In this document: positions 55,616-64,000 of the stretch, one piece after another
Numbering within the stretch: the first letter of the stretch is position 1
Layout: every line of letters starts with the position of its first letter
Origin: Caballeronia sordidicola
GTDB lineage: Bacteria; Pseudomonadota; Gammaproteobacteria; Burkholderiales; Burkholderiaceae
DNA length: 64,000 nt
Assembly: GCF_000729995.1 (NCBI RefSeq)
Contig: NZ_JNFG01000017.1
Location: 112,076 to 176,075 of the forward strand
Direction of reading: 5' to 3'
Notes under the pieces: generated by a model
Told to the model about the DNA's origin: nothing
Seen by the model: only the letters and a program-made list of their open reading frames with translations
Databases searched by the model: none
Translations under genes and position numbers: made by a program

Positions 55616-57007
55616 TTAGGCTCTCTTGGCGAGCCATGTATCGACACGGCCCAGCGCCGCGCGCAGCACGCGTTCCAGATCAGCGCTTTGGGCGAGGCTG
55701 CCCCACAAAAGTTTATCGGCGACGAAAGCCTTCACCGGATCGTCTGCCTCAAAGAAAGCGTGCGCGGTGGCGGGATCCATCACGCCGTCCTGGTAAGCGT
55801 ACGGCAGCTTGCCTTCGTGCCAGCGTTCGAGGAAGCGGAAGAACAGCGCGGGCAACATGGCGGTCGCATTCGGATCCACCTGGCGCGCAAAACATTCACG
55901 CAAAGTCGGCGCGATAAAACCGGGGATCTTGGAGAAGCCATCGGCGGCCACGCGTTGATTCGTGTCCTGGATATACGGATTGACGAAGCGATCGATGACC
56001 ACATCGCGGTACTTGGCCAGGTCGATCGGACTCGGCGACAGGCACGGAATCACGTCTTCGGTCACGTAGGCTTCGGCGAGTGCGCGGATATCGGCGTCTT
56101 GCGTGCCTTCGTGAATGTATTGATGCCCGACCAGCGTTCCCGCCCACGCGATACAGCTATGCGTCGCGTTGAGAATGCGGATCTTCGCTTCCTCATACGG
56201 CAACACCGAGTGGACCATTTCCGCACCGACGTTCTCCCAAGCCGGGCGCCCCGCAATAAATTCGTCCTCGATCACCCACTGGATAAACGCTTCGCCCATG
56301 ACGGGCGCTTTATCGTCGATACCGGTTGCAGCCAGCACGCGCTCGCGGACATCGGGCGTCGGGCGTGGCGTGATGCGGTCGACCATCGCGTTCGGGCACA
56401 ACGTATTCGCGATCATCCAGTCGCGCAACGCAGTTTCGCCACGCAGTTGCAGGAATTCGAGCATGCCGGCTTTAAAACGATCGCCATTGCTGCGCAGGTT
56501 GTCGCAGTTCTGCAGCGTCACCTTGCCCGCGTTCTGCTTCATGCGAGCATCGAGAATGGCGGCGAGCGCGCCATAGATCGTCGTGCGGGCGCCTTTCAGG
56601 TCGGCGGCCAGATCCGGATTGGCCGTGTCCAGCTTATGGTGTTCATCGAGGTAATAACCGCCTTCGGTCACCGTGAACGACACGATCTTGCACTCCGGCG
56701 CAGCGCCCGCCGCCACAAGCGCGTTCAGGTCCGCTGCCCACGGCACGACCTTCGTGATCGAGCGGATGGTTTCGTACGCTCGCTCGCCCTGCGGCGTGAC
56801 GGTTTCCAGCGTATAGGTGCCGTTTTGTGCGGCTAGCGCTTCCAGCACGGCGTTCATGTCGCCGCGGATATTGCCGACCGTCAGCGACCAGCGCGTGTCT
56901 CCGGATTCAATCAGCTTGTGCAGGTACCACGCCTGATGCGCACGATGAAAAGAACCCGCGCCGATGTGCAGGATCACGTCGGCGGCTGCGTGGCTTTCGG
57001 TAGTCAT
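55616..57007 (-). CDS. dalD: D-arabinitol 4-dehydrogenase (long-chain mannitol dehydrogenase family)
   Basis: Oxidises D-arabinitol to D-xylulose with NAD. The 463-residue protein belongs to the polyol-specific long-chain dehydrogenases. It begins the fold with [20 protein letters not shown] (residues about 13-32), which matches DalD of Klebsiella as I remember it. [31 protein letters not shown] and the catalytic [20 protein letters not shown] (Lys, Asn and His triad) follow. The closeness along the whole length argues for D-arabinitol over mannitol. AGAGGAAG precedes the ATG. Its promoter carries operator copy 2. Confidence 0.9.
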   Translation of the reverse strand: MTTESHAAADVILHIGAGSFHRAHQAWYLHKLIESGDTRWSLTVGNIRGDMNAVLEALAAQNGTYTLETVTPQGERAYETIRSITKVVPWAADLNALVAAGAAPECKIVSFTVTEGGYYLDEHHKLDTANPDLAADLKGARTTIYGALAAILDARMKQNAGKVTLQNCDNLRSNGDRFKAGMLEFLQLRGETALRDWMIANTLCPNAMVDRITPRPTPDVRERVLAATGIDDKAPVMGEAFIQWVIEDEFIAGRPAWENVGAEMVHSVLPYEEAKIRILNATHSCIAWAGTLVGHQYIHEGTQDADIRALAEAYVTEDVIPCLSPSPIDLAKYRDVVIDRFVNPYIQDTNQRVAADGFSKIPGFIAPTLRECFARQVDPNATAMLPALFFRFLERWHEGKLPYAYQDGVMDPATAHAFFEADDPVKAFVADKLLWGSLAQSADLERVLRAALGRVDTWLAKRA

Positions 57008-57112
57008 GTCGTCTTCCTCTGATCTGGATGCGCCTCATGCGGTGCCGGGCGCTGTGCTGTGTCTCGTTGTCGTCGAACAAGGAGTGGGCGCAGGGCCAAA
57101 TCCGTGTTGCGT

Positions 57113-57145
57113 CGATCATTTGCTCGTTCTGTGAGCGAATGATCG
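57113..57145 (-). promoter_or_regulatory. Polyol-regulon operator, copy 2
   Basis: On the plus strand the site reads CGATCATTTGCTC, a 7-bp spacer, then GAGCGAATGATCG; 12 of 13 arm positions are symmetric. It starts 106 bp upstream of dalD. Read in the direction of dalD transcription it matches copy 1 before the SDR gene in 26 of 33 positions. Confidence 0.8.
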
Positions 57146-57167
57146 TATTCGATTCGATGAAAGTCAA
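57139..57167 (-). promoter_or_regulatory. Promoter of dalD
   Basis: On the minus strand TTGACT (57167-57162), a 17-bp spacer and GATCAT (57144-57139) reproduce the arrangement found at the transport operon. The -10-like hexamer lies inside the upstream arm of the operator. Confidence 0.6.
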
Positions 57168-57305
57168 GGCACTGCGCAGCATTTCCGTTTGTGTTTTTGC
57201 GTGGTTTTACGGGGCTATCGTGCGGGAGCATCGCTGCGATTGAAAGCTATTGCATTGCACAATGCTCGTCGAACTGCAGGGTTGGCGATGAAGGAGGGTG
57301 CTCGG

Positions 57306-57377
57306 ATGAACACGCAGAATGTTGCGATGATTCCAGGCATCGCCATGCCTGTTGATGGCAGGTTCACAGCCGGATGA
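57306..57377 (+). CDS. Candidate 23-codon micro-ORF with strong ribosome-binding site
   Basis: AAGGAGGG (57291-57298) lies 7 bases before ATG 57306, followed by 23 codons that end at 57377. The peptide begins MNTQNVAMIPGIAMPVDGRF. A 7-bp hairpin (CAGGCAT-CGCC-ATGCCTG, 57334-57351) lies inside it. No homology is recognised. It stands in the otherwise gene-free stretch 57146-57438, where I see nothing else. Confidence 0.25.
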   Translation: MNTQNVAMIPGIAMPVDGRFTAG

Positions 57378-57438
57378 TTTTTGGTTCGAGCTCGCGGACG
57401 GGCTTGAAAGGCAACGGGGTCAGGACGTACCAACGACC

Positions 57439-58266
57439 CTACCGTCCCCCCGGCACAATCGCATGTGCCTCGAACGCGGGCCCTTGAACAAAGCTCACAT
57501 CGAATTGCTGCAGCGCTTCGAACTGCGCTTCGTCGCCGACGTGATCAAAAATGAGCGGAATCTTCAGCCGGTGCGCATACCCCACCAACGGCTTCACCAC
57601 AGAATCCCTGAGCGCCATACCCGCATCCATCTTGATGAAATCCAGCCGGGCCATATCCGACACGGACATGATCTGCCCGGCATTGGGCAAGTTGCCGGCG
57701 ACCTTGAACCCATACTTCTGATAACTCTTCACGAGATATCCGAGGAAGGTCCGATGCGCGACCGCCGCAGACGGCAACTCAATCACGATCCGCGCCGGGT
57801 TCAATCCAAACTCGATCAGCACGGACGAAAAATGCTTGCCGTGATCGTATTTCACGCTCTTGAGCAGACGCTCATGCACCCTTAAGAACAGCAAGCCCGG
57901 CCGCTGCGCGCCAAAAAAATTAAACGCGTGCAACGCGCGTGAGAGGCGGTCGAGTTCGACCAGCTTCGGGTCGTCGTCGAGTTGCCCGAAAGGATCGAAT
58001 GACCCGCCATCGCCGGTGAGGGTCAGCGCTTGAAAACCAAGTTCATCGCCGAATCGCTCAGCACTTTCCACCGATGCCGTCAGGGATTGCGGCAACCCTC
58101 GCGTGGTGACATCGAAGATAGGTTCATAGCCGCTCGCCAGACAAAACCCTTCGGAGACCGCGATGGCCGTGCCCGCGCTCGCCCCTTCGCCCATGACAAT
58201 GCGCGCGCCGGGAAACGGGTAGTCCGAGGCGCGGGAAACAAGTTGCGGGACGGTTGGGGCAATCAT
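57439..58266 (-). CDS. Degenerate EAL-domain protein
   Basis: The 275-residue protein follows the EAL-domain pattern: GYEPIFDVTTRG near residue 46, LNPARIVIELP, LDFIKMDAGMA in place of the usual LKID region, IPLIFDHVGDEAQFEAL where active enzymes read A-E-G-V-E, and a final FVQGPAFEAH. The Glu-Ala-Leu motif itself and several metal-binding acidic residues are missing, so c-di-GMP hydrolysis is unlikely. It may bind the nucleotide or a protein partner. It is transcribed alone on the minus strand, 187 bp from the divergent homogentisate operon. Confidence 0.78.
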   Translation of the reverse strand: MIAPTVPQLVSRASDYPFPGARIVMGEGASAGTAIAVSEGFCLASGYEPIFDVTTRGLPQSLTASVESAERFGDELGFQALTLTGDGGSFDPFGQLDDDPKLVELDRLSRALHAFNFFGAQRPGLLFLRVHERLLKSVKYDHGKHFSSVLIEFGLNPARIVIELPSAAVAHRTFLGYLVKSYQKYGFKVAGNLPNAGQIMSVSDMARLDFIKMDAGMALRDSVVKPLVGYAHRLKIPLIFDHVGDEAQFEALQQFDVSFVQGPAFEAHAIVPGGR

Positions 58267-58453
58267 GAAAGCGGATGTGTGAGAGGTGTAGCGTCGATGG
58301 TAGCAGTGCCACGCGTGACGCCTTGCACAAAATCCACATATTCATATGAGCCGAAACCATCGCGTCACACATGACTAGGGTTAACATTAATTTCACTTAA
58401 CGTAATTCGTTTTACTATGCGTAATTGAAACCGCAAACTATCAGGAGACACTC

Positions 58454-59410
58454 ATGGCTGGCGAGAAGAAATTTGCGTCGCAGGCAGACTTGGCGGAAAA
58501 GAAGGTGACATTCGAGCGACTCTCCGAGCACGCGTATGCGTATACGGCAGAGGGCGATCCGAATACGGGCATCGTGATTGGCGACGACGCGGTGCTCGTC
58601 GCCGACACGCAAGCCACGCCCGTCATGGCGCAGGACGTGATTCGCCGGATCCGTGAAGTCACCGATAAACCCATCAAATACGTCCTGCTCACGCACTATC
58701 ACGCGGTGCGGGTGCTCGGTGCGTCGGCGTATGGCGCGCAGCAGATCATCGCGAGCCAAGATACGTACGACCTGATCGTCGAGCGCGGCGAGCAGGACAT
58801 GAAGAGCGAGATCGAGCGCTTTCCGCGCCTGTTCAATGCGGTGGAGTCGGTGCCGGGGCTGACGTGGCCGACGCTCACGTTTGAGGGTGAGATGACGCTC
58901 TGGCTGGGTAAGCTCGAAGTGAACATCATGCAGCTCGGCCGGGGCCACACCAAAGGCGATACGGTGCTGTGGCTGCCCCAGGACAAGGTGATGTTGTCGG
59001 GTGATCTGGTCGAATACGGTGCGACGCCTTATTGCGGCGATGCCTATTACCAGGACTGGCCGGCCACGCTCGACGCGCTCGCGGCGTTCAATCCGGAGAA
59101 GCTAGTTCCAGGCCGCGGCGCCGCGCTGAAGACGCCGCAACAAGTGGCGGACGGTATCGCGGGGACGCGGGCTTTCGTGAGCGAACTGTTCAATCAGGTG
59201 AAGTTGGGCGCCGCGGCGGGCAAGGACCTGAACGAGATCTACAAGCTCACGTATGCCGCGCTCAAGCCGAAGTTCGGCGACTGGGTCATCTTCGATCACT
59301 GCATGCCGTTCGACGTCACGCGCGCCTTCGATGAAGCCACGCAATATCGCGATCCGCGCATCTGGACAGCGCAGCGCGACAAGGAAATGTGGGAAACGCT
59401 CGAGAGCTGA
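58454..59410 (+). CDS. MBL-fold metallohydrolase with altered metal motif
   Basis: The 318-residue metallo-beta-lactamase-fold protein is the first gene of the homogentisate operon. The first metal motif reads THYHAVR (about residues 80-86), where active members have H-x-H-x-D-H, so the Asp and second-site His are replaced. The later ligands GHTKGDT and SGDLVEYG are kept. AGGAG precedes the ATG. Similar proteins may be thioesterase- or lactonase-like, but with this change the activity is uncertain. Confidence 0.82.
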   Translation: MAGEKKFASQADLAEKKVTFERLSEHAYAYTAEGDPNTGIVIGDDAVLVADTQATPVMAQDVIRRIREVTDKPIKYVLLTHYHAVRVLGASAYGAQQIIASQDTYDLIVERGEQDMKSEIERFPRLFNAVESVPGLTWPTLTFEGEMTLWLGKLEVNIMQLGRGHTKGDTVLWLPQDKVMLSGDLVEYGATPYCGDAYYQDWPATLDALAAFNPEKLVPGRGAALKTPQQVADGIAGTRAFVSELFNQVKLGAAAGKDLNEIYKLTYAALKPKFGDWVIFDHCMPFDVTRAFDEATQYRDPRIWTAQRDKEMWETLES

Positions 59411-59422
59411 TTGGTGACGATA

Positions 59423-61096
59423 ATGACCATGGCTATCGACTTCCAGGCGCTCACGTTCGAGTACCGCCGCTCATCTGATCAGGACGGCGACGCGCCGCTG
59501 CATCCGGTCGTCGTGATCGGCGCGGGCCCGGTGGGTCTCGCGACCGCGATCGACCTCGCGCAGCAGGGCGCCCCGGTCGTGCTGCTCGACGATGACCACA
59601 CGTTGTCGTCGGGATCGCGCGCCATTTGTTTTGCGAAACGTACGCTCGAGATATTTGATCGGCTCGGCTGCGGCGAACCGATGGTGCAGAAGGGCGTGAG
59701 CTGGAATGTGGGCAAAGTGTTCCTGCAAAACGAGTTGCTCTACGCGTTCGATCTGTTGCCCGAAGCGGACCATGCGCGGCCCGCGTTTATCAATCTGCAG
59801 CAGTATTACGTCGAAGGGTATCTGGCTGAGCGGGCGCGCGAGTTGCCCTTGCTCGATGGCCGCTGGCATAACAAGGTCACGGGTATTACGCAGTCGGAAG
59901 AATGCGTTTCTCTGCAGATCGACACACCCGACGGTCCGTACACGCTGCGAGCTAGTTACGTAGTTGCTGCTGATGGCGCTCGTAGCCCAGTGCGTGCTCT
60001 CATGCACCTCGATGCGCACGGCCGCACATTCAAGGATCGCTTCCTGATCGCCGATGTGCGGATGAAAGCCGACTTCCCGACCGAGCGCTGGTTCTGGTTC
60101 GATCCGCCGTTTCATCCGAATCAGTCGGTGCTGCTGCATCGGCAGCCGGACAACGTGTGGCGCATCGATTTCCAGTTGGGATGGGACGCTGACCCCATCG
60201 CGGAGAAAGCACCGGAGCGTGTGATTCCGCGCGTGTGCGCGTTGCTCGGACCCGACGTTGAATTTGAACTGGAATGGGTGAGCGTCTATACGTTCCGATG
60301 CCAGCGCATGGACAAGTTTCGTCACGGCCGCGTGCTGTTTGCGGGCGATTCGGCACATGGGGTATCTCCGTTTGGCGCGCGTGGCGCGAACAGCGGCGTG
60401 CAGGACGCGGACAATCTTGGCTGGAAATTAAAGCTGGTGATTGACGGCGATGCGCCCGATGCGTTGCTCGACACCTACGCCAGCGAACGCGAAGCCGCCG
60501 CCGATGAAAACATCCGCCACTCCACACGTTCAACAGATTTCATCACGCCGAAGAGCGATGTATCGCGTGTGTTCCGCGACGCCGCTTTGCGGCTCGCGAA
60601 AGATTGCGCCTTTGCGCGGCGGATAGTGAACAGCGGGAGGTTATCGACGGCATCTGTGCTGCATGACTCGCCGTTAAACACGCCGGACCGCGATGCATTC
60701 CATTGCGCGCTCGTACCCGGCGCGGTGGCGGCAGATGCGCCCGTGTTTTTTGCCGGCCATGACGGATGGTTCTTGCAGCGCGTGGGGTCGTCGTTTGCGG
60801 GTGTGTTGTTCGGCGAATCCCCGGATGCACTGAACGCGTTGAAAGATTTGCGCCCGCAAATGAAGCTTGTTTTGATCGTGCCGGCGGGTTCTGATGTTGA
60901 ATCGCGCGAAGGTATCGAGGTGCTGGAGGACGTAAAAGGTCTTCTCGCCCAGCGTTTAAATGCTCATCCCGGCACCTTCTATCTCCTGCGTCCGGACCAG
61001 CACATTGCTATGCGGGCTCGGTCGTTAGAACCCCACGCCGTCCGCGAAGCACTCGCCCGCGCGACTTGGCGCCTGAACCAAACCCAGCCCGCATGA
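59423..61096 (+). CDS. FAD-dependent aromatic-ring monooxygenase
   Basis: The approximately 557-residue class A flavoprotein hydroxylase has the FAD-binding Gly motif VIGAGPVGLATAIDLAQQ (about 30-47), a DG motif DGARS and the GD motif FAGDSAHGVSPFGARGANSG (about 302-321). It is longer than the 400-residue PHBH type and resembles MhpA/PheA-like enzymes. Directly upstream of homogentisate dioxygenase, it probably makes homogentisate, for example from 3-hydroxyphenylacetate, or acts on a related substrate. Starts at 59411, 59423 and 59429 are all in frame. Confidence 0.82.
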   Translation: MTMAIDFQALTFEYRRSSDQDGDAPLHPVVVIGAGPVGLATAIDLAQQGAPVVLLDDDHTLSSGSRAICFAKRTLEIFDRLGCGEPMVQKGVSWNVGKVFLQNELLYAFDLLPEADHARPAFINLQQYYVEGYLAERARELPLLDGRWHNKVTGITQSEECVSLQIDTPDGPYTLRASYVVAADGARSPVRALMHLDAHGRTFKDRFLIADVRMKADFPTERWFWFDPPFHPNQSVLLHRQPDNVWRIDFQLGWDADPIAEKAPERVIPRVCALLGPDVEFELEWVSVYTFRCQRMDKFRHGRVLFAGDSAHGVSPFGARGANSGVQDADNLGWKLKLVIDGDAPDALLDTYASEREAAADENIRHSTRSTDFITPKSDVSRVFRDAALRLAKDCAFARRIVNSGRLSTASVLHDSPLNTPDRDAFHCALVPGAVAADAPVFFAGHDGWFLQRVGSSFAGVLFGESPDALNALKDLRPQMKLVLIVPAGSDVESREGIEVLEDVKGLLAQRLNAHPGTFYLLRPDQHIAMRARSLEPHAVREALARATWRLNQTQPA

Positions 61097-61107
61097 TGAG
61101 GACCGCC

Positions 61108-61335
61108 ATGCTCGATACCACCTTGCGCCTAGCCGACCCCGATGCCTTCTATGAAGCGCTGATCGATATGCATCGCGACCTCGGCAACGACGAAAGCCAA
61201 CTGGTGAACGCGAAATTGATCCTGCTGTTGTCGAACCAGATCGGCGATATGGATGTGCTGCGCGAAGCGATGTTAGTGGCACGAAGCGGCGTTGCGGCTT
61301 CTGTTGCGACCTCGAGCGCCAGCGTATTAAATTGA
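61108..61335 (+). CDS. DUF2783-type small protein
   Basis: The 75-residue protein begins [20 protein letters not shown] and continues [14 protein letters not shown], which is the DUF2783 pattern. GAGGA lies 5 bases before ATG 61108. Upstream in-frame ATGs at 61093 and 61096 overlap the monooxygenase stop. Such genes usually lie beside aromatic monooxygenase genes. Their role is unknown, possibly a subunit or assembly helper. Confidence 0.8.
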   Translation: MLDTTLRLADPDAFYEALIDMHRDLGNDESQLVNAKLILLLSNQIGDMDVLREAMLVARSGVAASVATSSASVLN

Positions 61336-61345
61336 GGAAAAGAAC

Positions 61346-62698
61346 ATGAAACCAGAATCGCCTGGCGCATTCACAAGTCACACCGAAACCAGCCGTCACT
61401 ATCAATCGGGCTTTGCCGCCGACTTCGCCACCGAGGCGTTGCCCGGCGCGCTGCCGCTTGGCCGCAATTCACCGCAGCGCGTGAACTACGGGCTGTATGC
61501 CGAGCAGCTCTCGGGCTCCGCGTTCACCGCGCCACGAGGGCATAACCGGCGCTCGTGGTTGTATCGGATACGGCCGGCGGCGGTGCATCAACCGTTCACG
61601 CAGATCGAAGGTAACGCACTGCGCGCGAAGCTCGTCGCGAACTTCGCCGAGGTGCCGCCAACGCCGCCGAATCAACTGCGCTGGGATCCGCTGCCGATGC
61701 CCGATGCGCCCACGGATTTCATCGATGGCTGGGTGACGATGGCCGGCAACGGCGCGGCCGAATCCATGCAAGGCTGCGCGATCCATCTCTACGCCGCGAA
61801 CCGTTCGATGCAGGACCGCTTCTTCTATAGCGCCGATGGTGAACTGCTGATCGTGCCGCAGGAAGGGCGCTTATCGATTGCGACTGAACTTGGCCGGCTC
61901 GATATTGAACCCTTTGAAATAGCGGTCATTCCGCGCGGTGTGCGCTTTTCCGTCGCGCTGCCGGACGGCACCGCGCGCGGCTACATCTGCGAGAACTTCG
62001 GCGCTTTGTTGAGGCTGCCTGACCTTGGGCCTATCGGTTCGAACGGTCTTGCGAATCCGCGCGATTTCCTCACGCCGCACGCGGCCTATGAAGACCGCGA
62101 AGGTGCGTTTGAACTCGTGGCGAAGATGAACGGCGCTTTATGGCGCGCGGATATCGGTCATTCGCCGCTCGACGTGGTCGCGTGGCACGGCAATTACGCG
62201 CCGTACAAATACGACTTGCGGCTTTTCAACACCATCGGTTCGATCAGCTTCGATCACCCCGATCCGTCGATCTTCCTCGTGCTGCAATCGCAGACGGATA
62301 CACCGGGAGTGGACGCCATCGACTTCGTGATTTTCCCGCCGCGCTGGCTCGCAAACGAAGACACGTTCCGGCCGCCCTGGTTTCATCGGAACGTCGCGAG
62401 TGAATTCATGGGCCTCGTGCATGGCGTCTACGACGCGAAATCCGAAGGGTTCATGCCCGGCGGTTCCAGCCTGCATAACTGCATGTCCGGACATGGACCG
62501 GACGCGCAGACCTTCGAGAAGGCCTCGAACGCGGATACATCGACGCCCGTAAAAGTAGGCGACACGATGGCGTTCATGTTCGAAACGCGCACGCTGATCA
62601 AGCCGACCCGCTTCGCCCTGGAAACCGCGCAACTGCAGGCGCATTACTATGAGTGCTGGCAGGGACTGACCAAACATTTCAACCCGGAGCAACGATGA
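61346..62698 (+). CDS. hmgA: Homogentisate 1,2-dioxygenase
   Basis: Opens the homogentisate ring to maleylacetoacetate using Fe(II) and O2. The 450-residue protein has family segments [20 protein letters not shown] (about 53-72), [20 protein letters not shown], and [13 protein letters not shown] (about 288-300). The Fe ligands lie in [20 protein letters not shown] (His and Glu, about 347-366) and in [12 protein letters not shown] (His). GAGGAAAAG precedes the ATG. The gene overlaps the next by ATGA. Confidence 0.96.
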   Translation: MKPESPGAFTSHTETSRHYQSGFAADFATEALPGALPLGRNSPQRVNYGLYAEQLSGSAFTAPRGHNRRSWLYRIRPAAVHQPFTQIEGNALRAKLVANFAEVPPTPPNQLRWDPLPMPDAPTDFIDGWVTMAGNGAAESMQGCAIHLYAANRSMQDRFFYSADGELLIVPQEGRLSIATELGRLDIEPFEIAVIPRGVRFSVALPDGTARGYICENFGALLRLPDLGPIGSNGLANPRDFLTPHAAYEDREGAFELVAKMNGALWRADIGHSPLDVVAWHGNYAPYKYDLRLFNTIGSISFDHPDPSIFLVLQSQTDTPGVDAIDFVIFPPRWLANEDTFRPPWFHRNVASEFMGLVHGVYDAKSEGFMPGGSSLHNCMSGHGPDAQTFEKASNADTSTPVKVGDTMAFMFETRTLIKPTRFALETAQLQAHYYECWQGLTKHFNPEQR

Positions 62699-64000
62699 GC
62701 TTTTCAGACGGTTCGACTCACGAAGCGCTTGAAGCGACGCGCGATCCAGCGCTTAAAAGCTGGATCGAATCCGCGAACGATCCGCTAAGCGACTTCCCGA
62801 TCCAGAACCTGCCGTTCGGCATTTTTACCGATGAAGTCAATCCGCTGCCGCGCGCGGGCGTGGCGATTGGCGACTGGATTCTCGACCTCGCCGTCGTGCA
62901 TCGCGCGGGGTTGATCGAATGCGAACCGGTGTTCGCGCAGCCCACGCTGAATGCGTTTATTGCGTTGGGACGCGATGCGTGGCGACACGTGCGTGTCCAG
63001 GTGAGCGCACTGCTCGCAGCCGATTGCGACACGCTGAAAAACGATACGTCGGTCCGTCCACACGCGCTTGTGCCGAGAGCAAGCGCAACGCTGCGTCTGC
63101 CTATCGATATCCCCGGCTACACGGATTTTTATTCATCGAAGGAACACGCGACCAATGTGGGTTCCATGTTCCGCGATCCGAAGAACGCGTTGCTGCCGAA
63201 CTGGTCGGAGATGCCGATTGGGTACAACGGGCGCGCTTCATCGGTGATCGTGAGCGGTACGCCGGTGCGCCGGCCGAGCGGCCAGATCAAGCTGCCCGAT
63301 GCCGAGCGGCCGGTGTTCAGCGCATGCCGCAAGCTGGATATAGAACTGGAGACGGGGTTTGTCATTGGTGCGGGAAATGCGCTGGGTGAACCTATTGACT
63401 GTGAAGATGCGGAGTCGCATATCTTCGGCATGGTGTTGCTCAACGACTGGAGCGCCCGCGATATCCAGCAATGGGAATACGTGCCGCTCGGGCCGTTCAA
63501 CGCGAAGGGTTTTGCGACCACGATTTCGCCGTGGATCGTCACGCTCGATGCGCTCGAACCGTTCCGTGCGGCCACGCCGAAGCAGGAGCCTGAACCGCTT
63601 CCGTATTTGCGCCACGCTGGTAATCATGCATTCGATATCGAACTCGAAGTGCATCTGCGGCCGGCGCTGGCTGGATCGGCAACCAAGCTTTCGCGAACTA
63701 ATTTCAAGCTGATGTATTGGTCGATGGCGCAGCAACTCGCGCATCACACGGTGGCGGGTTGTAACACGCGCGTGGGGGATCTGATGGGTTCCGGCACGAT
63801 CAGCGGAGCAACGCCGGATTCATGCGGAAGCCTGCTTGAGATGACGTGGAATGGGCAGCGCCCGATCACGCTGGAAGAGGGCGGCGAGCGCAGGTTTATT
63901 GAAGACGGTGATGAATTGACGCTTACCGGATGGTGTCAGGGCGAGGGGTATCGGGTGGGGTTTGGCGAATGCAAGGGCGTGATTCTGCCCGCGCGCGGTG
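62695..64000 (+). CDS. fahA: Fumarylacetoacetase, partial (runs off the right edge)
   Basis: Hydrolyses fumarylacetoacetate to fumarate and acetoacetate, the last step of homogentisate breakdown. The frame starts at ATG 62695, overlapping the hmgA stop, and is open to the window end (about 435 codons of a family length of about 430-440, so only the tail is missing). [21 protein letters not shown] carries the metal Asp and catalytic His (about residues 139-159), and [28 protein letters not shown] and LGPFNAKGF follow. No isomerase gene lies between hmgA and fahA. Confidence 0.95.
   Translation, partial: MSFSDGSTHEALEATRDPALKSWIESANDPLSDFPIQNLPFGIFTDEVNPLPRAGVAIGDWILDLAVVHRAGLIECEPVFAQPTLNAFIALGRDAWRHVRVQVSALLAADCDTLKNDTSVRPHALVPRASATLRLPIDIPGYTDFYSSKEHATNVGSMFRDPKNALLPNWSEMPIGYNGRASSVIVSGTPVRRPSGQIKLPDAERPVFSACRKLDIELETGFVIGAGNALGEPIDCEDAESHIFGMVLLNDWSARDIQQWEYVPLGPFNAKGFATTISPWIVTLDALEPFRAATPKQEPEPLPYLRHAGNHAFDIELEVHLRPALAGSATKLSRTNFKLMYWSMAQQLAHHTVAGCNTRVGDLMGSGTISGATPDSCGSLLEMTWNGQRPITLEEGGERRFIEDGDELTLTGWCQGEGYRVGFGECKGVILPARG

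Noticed and set aside
55607..56836. 409-codon plus-strand ORF opposite dalD
   Set aside because: Shadow of dalD, whose motifs are unmistakable over the full length.
1..64000. tRNA, rRNA, insertion sequences, phage genes or CRISPR arrays
   Set aside because: None was found on reading both strands. No transposase or integrase motifs and no long terminal repeats were seen.

Overview
The window looks like a chromosomal segment of a Burkholderiaceae member, most likely Paraburkholderia, Caballeronia or Burkholderia. This is inferred from high GC content, dense gene packing, the pyk-purC-purE-purK-sua5 neighbourhood, a TetR/RND efflux operon of BpeR-BpeAB-OprB type, a 16-strand-type porin and many small catabolic operons. 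No rRNA, tRNA, CRISPR array, insertion sequence or prophage was seen.

Layout. 1-6.3 kb: pyruvate kinase, then the purine genes purC, purE and purK and the tRNA threonylcarbamoyl gene tsaC/sua5. 6.4-7.9 kb: an isolated MNS-type AAA ATPase with a C-terminal nuclease-like domain. 8-11.1 kb (minus): a GDSL esterase lipoprotein and PBP4/DacB. 11.2-16 kb: a LysR regulator divergent from an MHS transporter, an M20 carbamoylase-like hydrolase and a histone-deacetylase-fold amidohydrolase. 16-23.6 kb: a LuxR-type regulator divergent from porin, MFS transporter, a second deacetylase-fold enzyme, MoaF and an aldehyde dehydrogenase, together a candidate N-acyl-amine catabolic module. 23.7-27.4 kb: a QseB/PmrA-like two-component system followed by a DegP/MucD protease, with near-identical tandem boxes before both units. 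27.6-29.6 kb: three small genes of poorly known function. 29.6-36.8 kb: TetR repressor and RND efflux operon. 36.9-43.5 kb: NCS2 nucleobase permease, an FGGY kinase plus AGE-family isomerase pair, and the glutathione-dependent formaldehyde genes. 43.5-46.3 kb (minus): a zinc/manganese-type ABC importer with a small coupled ORF resembling a VapB tail. 46.7-57 kb: a polyol regulon made of two converging operons. 57.4-58.3 kb: a degenerate EAL protein. 58.4-64 kb: a homogentisate operon running off the right edge.

How genes work together. The clearest system is the polyol regulon. A plus-strand operon (SDR dehydrogenase, binding protein, two permeases, HAD phosphatase, ATPase) and a minus-strand operon (D-arabinitol dehydrogenase, xylulokinase, SorC-family regulator) converge on a shared terminator. 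They start from promoters at the two outer ends that carry the same 33-bp inverted-repeat operator (26 of 33 positions identical when both are read in the direction of transcription), each preceded by TTGAC(A/T) at the same 17-bp distance. The second clear regulatory inference is a YTTAAG-N5-TTTAAG box in front of the two-component system and again in front of the downstream protease gene.

Limits: all assignments are by reading motifs and sequence resemblance, without database searches. Start codons were chosen from ribosome-binding sites and family lengths.
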